DNA of 64,000 nt from Auanema rhodensis (lineage: Eukaryota; Nematoda; Chromadorea; Rhabditida; Rhabditidae), in the NCBI GenBank assembly GCA_964057225.1, contig OZ059897.1, positions 2,294,001 to 2,358,000 on the forward strand. Direction: 5' to 3'. This document shows positions 13,091-26,939 of the stretch, piece after piece (position 1 is the first letter of the stretch; each line of letters opens with the position of its first letter). The notes under the pieces were generated by a model. It made no database searches. It saw only the letters and a list, made by a program, of their open reading frames with translations, and had not been told where the DNA came from. The position numbers were made by a program, and so were the translations under genes.

Positions 13091-13130
13091 GCGTTTCTTA
13101 ATGTAGTATAGTGCATTCGATGCGGATTTT

Positions 13131-13140
13131 TAAGAGATAT
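13131..13140. other. 48-bp deletion junction in a satellite monomer (copy 1)
   Basis: taag is joined directly to agatat between 13,134 and 13,135. The 48 bases that normally lie between them (equivalent to 130-177 of the first monomer) are missing. Dyad 2 is removed and dyad 3 kept. The same junction occurs at 16,244. Confidence 0.9.
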
Positions 13141-13639
13141 CAACTGATATATGTTCACACTTATATCCTCGATTTTCACCCTGAAGAAATGATTTTTTCG
13201 TTGAAAAAACATTGTTCATCGTCTTTGCCTTGAAAAAAGGAATCTAAAAACATCTACTTTTTGTGAAATTATTCAGAAATTTTTCGGGAAAATTTTTATC
13301 AAAATGTTTTTGGAAGCAATGTTGAGTGTACATGGGAACTCAACATACACTAATGCATTATTTTTCAAACGATCATAACTTATTTTTGTATAGAGCGTTT
13401 CTCAATGTAGTAAAGTGCATTCGATGCGGATTTTTAAGCTGCGTCGATCTGTGTTATCCGATTTGAGCTAGCTTGAAAATGTACCGAGATATCAACTGAT
13501 ATATGTTCACACTTATATCCTCGATTTTCACCCTGAAGAATTTATTTTTTCGTTGAATAACATTGTCCATCGTCTTCTCCTTGAAAGAAGGAATCTAAAA
13601 ACATCTACTTTTTGTGAAATTATTTAGAAATTTTTCGGG

Positions 13640-16600
13640 AAAATTTTTGTCAAAATGTTTTTGGAAGCAATGTTGAGTGTACATGGGAACTCAGCATACA
13701 CTAATGCATTATTTTTCAAACGATAATAACTAATTTTTGTATAGAGCGTTTCTTAATGTAGTAAAGTGCATTTGATGCGGATTTTTAAGTTGCGTTGATC
13801 TTTGTTATCAGATTTGAGTTAGCTTAAAAATGCACCGAGATATCAACTGATATATGTTCACACTTATATCCTCGATTTTCACCCTGAAGAAATGATTTTT
13901 TCGTTGAATAACATTGTCCATCATCTTCGTCTTGAGAAAAGGAATCTAAAAACATCTACTTTTTGTGAAATTATTTAGAAATTTTTCGGGAAAATTTTTG
14001 TCAAAATGTTTTTGGAAGCAATGTTGAGTGTACATGGGAACTCAACATACACTAATGCATTATTTTTCAAACGATCATAACTAATTTTTGTAAATAGCGT
14101 TTCTCGATGTAGTATAGTGCACTCGATGCGGATTTTTAAGCTGCGTTGATCTGTGTTATCAGATTTGAGTTAACTTAAAAATGCACCGAGATATCAACTG
14201 ATATAGGTTCACACGTATATCCTCGATTTTCACCCTGAAGAAATGATTTTTTCGTTGAAAAACATTGTCCATCGTCTTCGTCATGAAAAAAGGAATCTAA
14301 AAACATCTACTTTTTGTGAAATTATTCAGAAAATTTTCGGGAAAATTTTTGTCAAAATGTTTTTGGAAGCAATGTTGAGTGTACATGGGAACTCAACATA
14401 CACTAATGCATTATTTTTCAAACGATCATAACTTATTTTTGTATAGAGCGTTTCTCAATGTAGTATGGTGCATTCGATGCGGATTTTTAAGCTGCGTCGA
14501 TCTGTGTTATCCGATTTGAGCTAGCTTAAAAATGCACCGAGATATCAACTGATATATGTTCACACTTATATCCTCGATTTTCACCCTGAAGAAATGATTT
14601 TTTGGTTGAAAAACATTGTCCATCGTCTTCGTCTTGAAAAAAGGAATCTAAAAACATCTACTTTTTGTGAAATTATTTAGAAATTTTTCAGGAAAATTTT
14701 TGTCAAAATGTTTTTGGAAGCAATGTTGAGTGTACATGGGAACTCAACATACACTAATGCATTATTTTTCAAACGATCATAACTTATTTTTGTATAGAGC
14801 GTTTCTCAATGTAGTATGGTGCATTCGATGCGGATTTTTAAGCTGCGTCGATCTGTGTTATCCGATTTGAGCTAGCTTAAAAATGTACCGAGATATCAAC
14901 TGATATATGTTCACACTTATATCCTCGATTTTCACCCTGAAGAAATGATTTTTTGGTTGAAAAACATTGTCCATCGTCTTTGTCTTGAAAAAAGGAATCT
15001 AAAAACATCTACTTTTTGTGAAATTATTTAGAAATTTTTCAGGAAAATTTTTGTCAAAATGTTTTTGGAAGCAATGTTGAGTGTACATGGGAACTCAGCA
15101 AACACTAATGCATTATTTTTCAAACGATCATAACTAATTTTTGTATAAAGCGTTTCTTAATGTAGTATAGTGCATTCGATGCGGATTTTTAAGCTGCGTC
15201 GATCTGTGTTATCAGATTTGAGTTAGCTTAAAAATGCACCGAGATATCAACTGATATATGTTCACACTTATATCCTCGATTTTCACCCTGAAGAAATGAT
15301 TTTTTCGTTGAAAAAACATTGTCCATCGTCTTTGCCTTGAAAAAAGGAATCTAAAAACATCTACTTTTTGTGAAATTATTTAGAAATTTTTCGGGAAAAT
15401 TTTTGTCAAAATGTTTTTGGAAGCAATGTTGAGTGTACATGGGAACTCAACATACACTAATGCATTATTTTTCAAACGATCATAACTTATTTTTGTATAG
15501 AGCGTTTCTCAATGTAGTATAGTGCATTCGATGCGGATTTTTAAGCTGCGTCGATCTGTGTTATCAGATTTGCTCTAGCTTAAAAAAGCACCGAGATATC
15601 AACTGATATAAGTTCACACTTATATCCTCGATTTTCACCCTGAAGAATTATTTTTTTCGTTGAATAACATTGTCCATCGTCTTCGCCTTGAAAGAAGGAA
15701 TCTAAAAACATCTACTTTTTGTGAAATTATTTAGAAATTTTTCGGGAAAATTTTTGTCAAAATGTTTTTGGAAGCAATGTTGAGTGTACATGGGAACTCA
15801 ACATACACTAATGCATTATTTTTCAAACGATCATAACTTATTTTTGTATAGAGCGTTTCTCAATGTAGTATAGTGCATTCGATGCGGATTTTTAAGCTGC
15901 GTCGATCTGTGTTATCCGATTTGAGCTAGCTTGAAAATGTACCGAGATATCAACTGATATATGTTCACACTTATATCCTCGATTTTCACCCTGAAGAATT
16001 TATTTTTTCGTTGAATAACATTGTCCATCGTCTTCGCCTTGAAAGAAGGAATCTAAAAACATCTACTTTTTGTGAAATTATTTAGAAATTTTTCGGGAAA
16101 ATTTTTGTCAAAATGTTTTTGGAAGCAATGTTGAGTGTACATGGGAACTCAGCATACACTAATGCATTATTTTTCAAACGATAATAACTAATTTTTGTAT
16201 AGAGCGTTTCTTAATGTAGTAAAGTGCATTCGATGCGGATTTTTAAGAGATATCAACTGATATATGTTCACACTTATATCCTCGATTTTCACCCTGAAGA
16301 AATGATTTTTTCGATGAAAAAACATTGTCCATCGTCTTTGCCTTGAAAAAAGGAATCTAAAAACATCTACTTTTTGTGAAATTATTCAGAAATTTTTCGG
16401 GAAAATTTTTGTCAAAATGTTTTTGGAAGCAATGTTGAGTGTACATGGGAACTCAACATACACTAATGCATTATTTTTCAAACGATCATAACTTATTTTT
16501 GTATAGAGCGTTTCTCAATGTAGCAAAATGCATTCGATGCGGATTTTTAAGCTGCGTCGATCTGTGTTATCCGATTTGAGCTAGCTTGAAAATGTACCGA

Positions 16601-18970
16601 GATATCAACTGATATATGTTCACACTTATATCCTCGATTTTCACCCTGAAGAATTTATTTTTTCGTTGAATAACATTGTCCATCGTCTTCGCCTTGAAAG
16701 AAGGAATCTAAAAACATCTACTTTTTGTGAAATTATTTAGAAATTTTTCGGGAAAATTTTTGTCAAAATGTTTTTGGAAGCAATGTTGAGTGTACATGGG
16801 AACTCAGCATACACTAATGCATTATTTTTCAAACGATAATAACTAATTTTTGTATAGAGCGTTTCTTAATGTAGTAAAGTGCATTCGATGCGGATTTTTA
16901 AGTTGCGTTGATCTGTGTTATCAGATTTGAGTTAGCTTAAAAATGCACCGAGATATCAACTGATATATGTTCACACTTATATCCTCGATTTTCACCCTGA
17001 AGAAATGATTTTTTCGTTGAAAAAACATTGTCCATCGTCTTTGCCTTGAAAAAAGGAATCTAAAAACATATACTTTTTGTGAAATTATTCAGAAAATTTT
17101 CGGGAAAATTTTTGTCAAAATGTTTTTGGAAGCAATGTTGAGTGTACATGGGAACTCAACATACACTAATGCATTATTTTTCAAACGATCATAACTAATT
17201 TTTGTAAATAGCGTTTCTCAAGGTAGTATAGTGCATTCGATGCGGATTTTTAAGCTGCGTCGATCTGTGTTATCAGATTTGAGCTAGCTTAAAAATGCAC
17301 CGAGATATCAACTGATATATGTTCACACTTATATCCTTGATTTTCACCCTGAAGAAATGATTTTTTGGTTGAAAAACATTGTCCATCGTCTTCGTCTTGA
17401 AAAAAGGAATCTAAAAACATCTACTTTTTGTGAAATTATTTGAAAATTTTTCGGGAAAATTTTTGTCAAAATGTTTTTGGAAGCAATGTTGAGTGTACAT
17501 GGGAACTCAACATACACTAATGCATTATTTTTCAAACGATCATAACTAATTTTTGTATAAAGCGTTTCTTAATGTAGTATAGTGCATTCGATGCGGATTT
17601 TTAAGCTGCGTCGATCTGTGTTATCAGATTTGAGTTAGCTTAAAAATGCACCGAGATATCAACAGATATATGTTCACACTTATATCCTCGATTTTCACCC
17701 TGAAGAAATGATTTTTTCGTTGAAGAAACATTGTCCATCGTCTTTGCCTTGAAAAAAGGAATCTAAAAACATCTACTTTTTGTGAAATTATTTAGAAATT
17801 TTTCGGGAAAATTTTTGTCAAAATGTTTTTGGAAGCAATGTTGAGTGTACATGGGAACTCAACATACACTAATGCATTATTTTTCAAACGATCATAACTA
17901 ATTTTTGTATAAAGCGTTTCTTAATGTAGTATAGTGCATTCGATGCGGATTTTTAAGCTGCGTCGATCTGTGTTATCAGATTTGAGTTAGCTTAAAAATG
18001 CACCGAGATATCAACAGATATATGTTCACACTTATATCCTCGATTTTCACCCTGAAGAAATGATTTTTTCGTTGAAGAAACATTGTCCATCGTCTTTGCC
18101 TTGAAGAAAGGAATCTAAAAACATCTACTTTTTGTGAAATTATTTAGAAATTTTTCGGGAAAATTTTTGTCAAAATGTTTTTGGAAGCAATGTTGAGTGT
18201 ACATGGGAACTCAGCATACACTAATGCATTATTTTTCAAACGATAATAACTAATTTTTGTATAGAGCGTTTCTTAATGTAGTAAAGTGCATTCGATGCGG
18301 ATTTTTAAGTGGCGTTGATCTTTGTTATCAGATTTGAGTTAGCTTAAAAATGCACCGAGATATCAACTGATATATGTTCACACTTATATCCTCGATTTTC
18401 ACCCTGAAGAAATGATTTTTTCGTTGAATAACATTGTCCATCATCTTCGTCTTGAAAAAAGGAATCTAAAAACATCTACTTTTTGTGAAATTATTTAGAA
18501 ATTTTTCGGGAAAACTTTTGTCAAAATGTTTTTGGAAGCAATGTTGAGTGTACATGGGAACTCAACATACACTAATGCATTATTTTTCAAACGATCATAA
18601 CTAATTTTTGTAAATAGCGTTTCTCGATGTAGTATAGTGCATTCGATGCGGATTTTTAAGCTGCGTTGATCTGTGTTATCAGATTTGAGTTAACTTAAAA
18701 ATGCACCGAGATATCAACTGATATAGGTTCACACGTATATCCTCGATTTTCACCCTGAAGAAATGATTTTTTCGTTGAAAAACATTGTCCATCGTCTTCG
18801 TCATGAAAAAAGGAATCTAAAAACATCTACTTTTTGTGAAATTATTCAGAAAATTTTCGGGAAAATTTTTGTCAAAATGTTTTTGGAAGCAATGTTGAGT
18901 GTACATGGGAACTCAACATACACTAATGCATTATTTTTCAAACGATCATAACTTATTTTTGTTTAGAGCG
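13640..18970. repeat. 13-mer-scale HOR, offset 4,520 bp
   Basis: About 13,640-14,450 recurs at about 18,160-18,970. Markers are the ttgatctttg monomer (aagt at 13,787 and 18,307), catcatcttcg, gtaaatagcgtttctcgatg, cacacgtatatcc, and the cttcgtcatg monomer (62-codon frames at 14,243 and 18,763). The offset is 13 monomers less the 48-bp deletion at 16,247. Related trimer copies lie at 27.3-29.1 kb. Confidence 0.75.
16244..16253. other. 48-bp deletion junction in a satellite monomer (copy 2)
   Basis: Identical taag/agatat junction, between 16,247 and 16,248, to the one at 13,134/13,135, 3,113 bp downstream. That distance is nine monomers minus the deletion. Identity of the breakpoint argues for one deletion event followed by segmental duplication. 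Confidence 0.9.
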
Positions 18971-21900
18971 TTTCTCAATGTAGTATAGTGCATTCGATGC
19001 GGATTTTTAAGCTGCGTTGATCTGTGTTATCCGATTTGAGCTAGCTTGAAAATGTACCGAGATATCAACTGATATATGTTCACACTTATATCTTCGATTT
19101 TCACCCTGAAGAATTTATTTTTTCGTTGAATAACATTGTCCATCGTCTTCGCCTTGACAGAAGGAATCTAAAAACATCTACTTTTTGTGAAATTATTTAG
19201 AAATTTTTCGGGAAAATTTTTGTCAAAATGTTTTTGGAAGCAATGTTGAGTGTACATGGGAACTCAGCATACACTAATGCATTATTTTTCAAACGATAAT
19301 AACTAATTTTTGTATAGAGCGTTTCTCAATGTAGTATAGTGCATTCGATGCGAATTTTTAAGTTGCGTTGATCTGTGTTATCAGATTTGAGTTAGCTTAA
19401 AAATGCACCGAGATATCAACTGATATATGTTCACACTTATATCCTCGATTTTCACCCTGAAGAAATGATTTTTTCGTTGAAAAAACATTGTCCATCGTCT
19501 TTGCCTTGAAAAAAGGAATCTAAAAACATCTACTTTTTGTGAATTTATTCAGAAATTTTTCGGGAAAATTTTTGTCAAAATGTTTTTGGAAGCAATGTTG
19601 AGTGTACATGGGAACTCAACATACACTAATGCATTATTTTTCAAACGATCATAACTTATTTTTGTATAGAGCTTTTCTCAATGTAGTATAGTGCATTCGA
19701 TGCGGATTTTTAAGCTGCGTCGATCTGTGTTATCCGATTTGAGCTAGCTTAAAAATGCACCGAGATATCAACTGATATATGTTCACACTTATATCCTCGA
19801 TTTTCACCCTGAAGAAATGATTTTTTGGTTGAAAAACATTGTCCATCGTCTTCGTCTTGAAAAAAGGAATCTAAAAACATCTACTTTTTGTGAAATTATT
19901 TAGAAATTTTTCAGGAAAATTTTTGTCAAAATGTTTTTGGAAGCAATGTTGAGTGTACATGGGAACTCAACATACACTAATGCATTATTTTTCAAACGAT
20001 CATAACTAATTTTTGTATAAAGCGTTTCTTAATGTAGTATAGTGCATTCGATGCGGATTTTTAAGCTGCGTCGATCTGTGTTATCAGATTTGAGTTAGCT
20101 TAAAAATGCACCGAGATATCAACTGATATATGTTCACACTTATATCCTCGATTTTCACCCTGAAGAAATGATTTTTTCGTTGAAAAAACATTGTCCATCG
20201 TCTTTGCCTTGAAAAAAGGAATCTAAAAACATCTACTTTTTGTGAAATTATTTAGAAATTTTTCGGGAAAATTTTTGTCAAAATGTTTTTGGAAGCAATG
20301 TTGAGTGTACATGGGAACTCAGCATACACTAATGCATTATTTTTCAAACGATAATAACTAATTTTTGTATAGAGCGTTTCTCAATGTAGTATAGTGAATT
20401 CGATGCGGATTTTTAAGCTGCGTTGATCTGTGTTATCCGATTTGAGCTAGCTTGAAAATGTACCGAGATATCAACTGATATATGTTCACACTTATATCTT
20501 CGATTTTCACCCTGAAGAATTTATTTTTTCGTTGAATAACATTGTCCATCGTCTTCGCCTTGAAAGAAGGAATCTAAAAACATCTACTTTTTGTGAAATT
20601 GTTTAGAAATTTTTCGGGAAAATTTTTGTCAAAATGTTTTTGGAAGCAATGTTGAGTGTACATGGGAACTCAGCATACACTAATGCATTATTTTTCAAAC
20701 GATAATAACTAATTTTTGTATAGAGCGTTTCTCAATGTAGTATAGTGCATTCGATGCGGATTTTTAAGCTGCGTTGATCTGTGTTATCAGATTTGAGTTA
20801 ACTTAAAAATGCACCGAGATATCAACTGATATATGTTCACACTTATATCCTCGATTTTCACCCTGAAGAAATGATTTTTTCGTTGAAAAAACATTGTCCA
20901 TCGTCTTTGCCTTGAAAAAAGGAATCTAAAAACATCTACTTTTTGTGAAATTATTTAGAAATTTTTGGGGAAAATTTTTGTCAAAATGTTTTTGGAAGCA
21001 ATGTTGAGTGTACATGGGAACTCAGCATACACTAATGCATTATTTTTCAAACGATAATAACTAATTTTTGTATAGAGCGTTTCTCAATGTAGTATAGTGC
21101 ATTCGATGCGGATTTTTAAGCTGCGTTGATCTGTGTTATCAGATTTGAGTTAACTTAAAAATGCACCGAGATATCAACTGATATATGTTCACACTTATAT
21201 CCTCGATTTTCACCCTGAAGAAATGATTTTTTCGTTGAAAAAACATTGTCCATCGTCTTTGCCTTGAAAAAAGGAATCTAAAAACATCTACTTTTTGTGA
21301 AATTATTTAGAAATTTTTCGGGAAAATTTTTGTCAAAATGTTTTTGGAAGCAATGTTGAGTGTACATGGGAACTCAACATACACTAATGCATTATTTTTC
21401 AAACGATCATAACTTATTTTTGTTTAGAGCGTTTCTCAATGTAGTATAGTGCATTCGATGCGGATTTTTAAGCTGCGTTGATCTGTGTTATCCGATTTGA
21501 GCTAGCTTGAAAATGTACCGAGATATCAACTGATATATGTTCACACTTATATCTTCGATTTTCACCCTGAAGAATTTATTTTTTCGTTGAATAACATTGT
21601 CCATCGTCTTCGCCTTGACAGAAGGAATCTAAAAACATCTACTTTTTGTGAAATTATTTAGAAATTTTTCGGGAAAATTTTTGTCAAAATGTTTTTGGAA
21701 GCAATGTTGAGTGTACATGGGAACTCAGCATACACTAATGCATTATTTTTCAAACGATAATAACTAATTTTTGTATAGAGCGTTTCTCAATGTAGTATAG
21801 TGCATTCGATGCGAATTTTTAAGTTGCGTTGATCTGTGTTATCAGATTTGAGTTAGCTTAAAAATGCACCGAGATATCAACTGATATATGTTCACACTTA

Positions 21901-22571
21901 TATCCTCGATTTTCACCCTGAAGAAATGATTTTTTCGTTGAAAAAACATTGTCCATCGTCTTTGCCTTGAAAAAAGGAATCTAAAAACATCTACTTTTTG
22001 TGAATTTATTCAGAAATTTTTCGGGAAAATTTTTGTCAAAATGTTTTTGGAAGCAATGTTGAGTGTACATGGGAACTCAACATACACTAATGCATTATTT
22101 TTCAAACGATCATAACTTATTTTTGTATAGAGCTTTTCTCAATGTAGTATAGTGCATTCGATGCGGATTTTTAAGCTGCGTCGATCTGTGTTATCCGATT
22201 TGAGCTAGCTTAAAAATGCACCGAGATATCAACTGATATATGTTCACACTTATATCCTCGATTTTCACCCTGAAGAAATGATTTTTTGGTTGAAAAACAT
22301 TGTCCATCGTCTTCGTCTTGAAAAAAGGAATCTAAAAACATCTACTTTTTGTGAAATTATTTAGAAATTTTTCAGGAAAATTTTTGTCAAAATGTTTTTG
22401 GAAGCAATGTTGAGTGTACATGGGAACTCAACATACACTAATGCATTATTTTTCAAACGATCATAACTAATTTTTGTATAAAGCGTTTCTTAATGTAGTA
22501 TAGTGCATTCGATGCGGATTTTTAAGCTGCGTCGATCTGTGTTATCAGATTTGAGTTAGCTTAAAAATGCA
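18961..22571. repeat. 7-mer HOR, offset 2,461 bp
   Basis: Blocks at about 18,961-20,110 and 21,422-22,571 match with a 2,461-bp shift. Markers are tttttgtttagagcg (18,961/21,422), cttgacagaagg (19,156/21,617), gtgaatttattcag and gagcttttctc. A further 3-mer shift (1,054 bp) repeats cttgacagaagg at 22,671 and extends the family to about 23,614. Confidence 0.8.
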
Positions 22572-25500
22572 CCGAGATATCAACTGATATATGTTCACAC
22601 TTATATCCTCGATTTTCACCCTGAAGAATTTATTTTTTCGTTGAATAACATTGTCCATCGTCTTCGCCTTGACAGAAGGAATCTAAAAACATCTACTTTT
22701 TGTGAAATTATTTAGAAATTTTTCGGGAAAATTTTTGTCAAAATGTTTTTGGAAGCAATGTTGAGTGTACATGGGAACTCAGCATACACTAATGCATTAT
22801 TTTTCAAACGATAATAACTAATTTTTGTATAGAGCGTTTCTCAATGTAGTATAGTGCATTCGATGCGAATTTTTAAGTTGCGTTGATCTGTGTTATCAGA
22901 TTTGAGTTAGCTTAAAAATGCACCGAGATATCAACTGATATATGTTCACACTTATATCCTCGATTTTCACCCTGAAGAAATGATTTTTTCGTTGAAAAAA
23001 CATTGTCCATCGTCTTTGCCTTGAAAAAAGGAATCTAAAAACATCTACTTTTTGTGAATTTATTCAGAAATTTTTCGGGAAAATTTTTGTCAAAATGTTT
23101 TTGGAAGCAATGTTGAGTGTACATGGGAACTCAACATACACTAATGCATTATTTTTCAAACGATCATAACTTATTTTTGTATAGAGCTTTTCTCAATGTA
23201 GTATAGTGCATTCGATGCGGATTTTTAAGCTGCGTCGATCTGTGTTATCCGATTTGAGCTAGCTTAAAAATGCACCGAGATATCAACTGATATATGTTCA
23301 CACTTATATCCTCGATTTTCACCCTGAAGAAATGATTTTTTGGTTGAAAAACATTGTCCATCGTCTTCGTCTTGAAAAAAGGAATCTAAAAACATCTACT
23401 TTTTGTGAAATTATTTAGAAATTTTTCAGGAAAATTTTTGTCAAAATGTTTTTGGAAGCAATGTTGAGTGTACATGGGAACTCAACATACACTAATGCAT
23501 TATTTTTCAAACGATCATAACTAATTTTTGTATAAAGCGTTTCTTAATGTAGTATAGTGCATTCGATGCGGATTTTTAAGCTGCTTCGATCTGTGTTATC
23601 AGATTTGAGTTAGCTTAAAAATGCACCGAGATATCAACTGATATATGTTCACACTTATATCCTCGATTTTCACCCTGAAGAAATGATTTTTTCGTTGAAA
23701 AAACATTGTCCATCGTCTTTGCCTTGAAAAAAGGAATCTAAAAACATCTACTTTTTGTGAATTTATTCAGAAATTTTTCGGGAAAATTTTTGTCAAAATG
23801 TTTTTGGAAGCAATGTTGAGTGTACATGGGAACTCAACATACACTAATGCATTATTTTTCAAACGATCATAACTTATTTTTGTATAGAGCTTTTCTCAAT
23901 GTAGTATAGTGCATTCGATGCGGATTTTTAAGCTGCGTCGATCTGTGTTATCCGATTTGAGCTAGCTTAAAAATGCACCGAGATATCAACTGATATATGT
24001 TCACACTTATATCCTCGATTTTCACCCTGAAGAAATGATTTTTTGGTTGAAAAACATTGTCCATCGTCTTCGTCTTGAAAAAAGGAATCTAAAAACATCT
24101 ACTTTTTGTGAAATTATTTAGAAATTTTTCAGGAAAATTTTTGTCAAAATGTTTTTGGAAGCAATGTTGAGTGTACATGGGAACTCAACATACACTAATG
24201 CATTATTTTTCAAACGATCATAACTTATTTTTGTATAGAGCTTTTCTCAATGTAGTATAGTGCATTCGATGCGGATTTTTAAGCTGCGTCGATCTGTGTT
24301 ATCCGATTTGAGCTAGCTTAAAAATGCACCGAGATATCAACTGATATATGTTCACACTTATATCCTCGATTTTCACCCTGAAGAAATGATTTTTTGGTTG
24401 AAAAACATTGTCCATCGTCTTCGTCTTGAAAAAAGGAATCTAAAAACATCTACTTTTTGTGAAATTATTTAGAAATTTTTCAGGAAAATTTTTGTCAAAA
24501 TGTTTTTGGAAGCAATGTTGAGTGTACATGGGAACTCAACATACACTAATGCATTATTTTTCAAACGATCATAACTAATTTTTGTATAAAGCGTTTCTTA
24601 ATTTAGTATAGTGCATTCGATGCGGATTTTTAAGCTGCGTCGATCTGTGTTATCAGATTTGAGTTAGCTTAAAAATGCACCGAGATATCAACTGATATAT
24701 GTTCACACTTATATCCTCGATTTTCACCCTGAAGAAATGATTTTTTCGTTGAAAAAACATTGTCCATCGTCTTTGCCTTGAAAAAAGGAATCTAAAAACA
24801 TCTACTTTTTGTGAAATTATTTAGAAATTTTTCGGGAAAATTTTTGTCAAAATGTTTTTGGAAGCAATGTTGAGTGTACATGGGAACTCAGCATACACTA
24901 ATGCATTATTTTTCAAACGATTATAACTAATTTTTGTATAGAGCGTTTCTCAATGTAGTATAGTGAATTCGATGCGGATTTTTAAGCTGCGTTGATCTGT
25001 GTTATCAGATTTGAGTTAACTTAAAAATGCACCGAGATATCAACTGATATATGTTCACACTTATATCTTCGATTTTCACCCTGAAGAAATGATTTTTTCG
25101 TTGAATAACATTGTCCATCGTCTTCGTCTTGAAAAAAGGAATCTAAAAACATCTACTTTTTGTGAAATTATTTAGAAATTTTTCAGGAAAATTTTTGTCA
25201 AAATGTTTTTGGAAGCAATGTTGAGTGTACATGGGAACTCAGCATACACTAATGCATTATTTTTCAAACGATAATAACTAATTTTTGTATAGAGCGTTTC
25301 TCAATGTAGTATAGTGCATTCGATGCGGATTTTTAAGCTGCGTTGATCTGTGTTATCAGATTTGAGTTAACTTAAAAATGCACCGAGATATCAACTGATA
25401 TATGTTCACACTTATATCCTCGATTTTCACCCTGAAGAAATGATTTTTTCGTTGAAAAAACATTGTCCATCGTCTTTGCCTTGAAAAAAGGAATCTAAAA

Positions 25501-25960
25501 ACATCTACTTTTTGTGAAATTATTTAGAAATTTTTCGGGAAAATTTTTGTCAAAATGTTTTTGGAAGCAATGTTGAGTGTACATGGGAACTCAGCATACA
25601 CTAATGCATTATTTTTCAAACGATAATAACTAATTTTTGTATAGAGCGTTTCTCAATGTAGTATAGTGCATTCGATGCGGATTTTTAAGCTGCGTTGATC
25701 TGTGTTATCAGATTTGAGTTAACTTAAAAATGCACCGAGATATCAACTGATATATGTTCACACTTATATCCTCGATTTTCACCCTGAAGAAATGATTTTT
25801 TCGTTGAAAAAACATTGTCCATCGTCTTTGCCTTGAAAAAAGGAATCTAAAAACATCTACTTTTTGTGAAATTATTTAGAAATTTTTCGGGAAAATTTTT
25901 GTCAAAATGTTTTTGGAAGCAATGTTGAGTGTACATGGGAACTCAGCATACACTAATGCA
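20391..25960. repeat. 13-mer HOR, offset 4,569 bp, with local single-monomer duplications
   Basis: The rare variant tagtgaattcg occurs near 20,391 and 24,960. The near-identical consecutive monomers at about 20,701-21,400 recur at about 25,270-25,970 with the same 4,569-bp shift. Each set is itself a tandem run of almost identical 351-352-bp units (actcagcat + ctcaatgtagtatag + gttgatctg + gttaactt). Confidence 0.65.
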
Positions 25961-26939
25961 TTATTTTTCAAACGATAATAACTAATTTTTGTATAGAGCG
26001 TTTCTCAATGTAGTATAGTGCATTCGATGCGGATTTTTAAGCTGCGTTGATCTGTGTTATCCGATTTGAGCTAGCTTGAAAATGTACCGAGATATCAACT
26101 GATATATGTTCACACTTATATCTTCGATTTTCACCCTGAAGAATTTATTTTTTCGTTGAATAACATTGTCCATCGTCTTCGCCTTGAAAGAAGGAATCTA
26201 AAAACATCTACTTTTTGTGAAATTATTTAGAAATTTTTCGGGAAAATTTTTGTCAAAATGTTTTTGGAAGCAATGTTGAGTGTACATGGGAACTCAGCAT
26301 ACACTAATGCATTATTTTTCAAACGATAATAACTAATTTTTGTATAGAGCGTTTCTCAATGTAGTATAGTGCATTCGATGCGGATTTTTAAGCTGCGTTG
26401 ATCTGTGTTATCCGATTTGAGCTATCTTGAAAATGTACCGAGATATCAACTGATATATGTTCACACTTATATCCTCGATTTTCACCCTGAAGAAATGATT
26501 TTTTGGTTGAAAAACATTGTCCATCGTCTTCGTCTTGAAAAAAGGAATCTAAAAACATCTACTTTTTGTGAAATTATTTAGAAATTTTTCAGGAAAATTT
26601 TTGTCAAAATGTTTTTGGAAGCAATGTTGAGTGTACATGGGAACTCAACATACACTAATGCATTATTTTTCAAACGATCATAACTAAATTTTGTATAAAG
26701 CGTTTCTTAATGTAGTATAGTGCATTCGATGCGGATTTTTAAGCTGCGTCGATCTGTGTTATCAGATTTGAGTTAGCTTAAAAATGCACCGAGATATCAA
26801 CTGATATATGTTCACACTTATATCCTCGATTTTCACCCTGAAGAAATGATTTTTTCGTTGAAAAAACATTGTCCATCGTCTTTGCCTTGAAAAAAGGAAT
26901 CTAAAAACATCTACTTTTTGTGAAATTATTCAGTAATTT

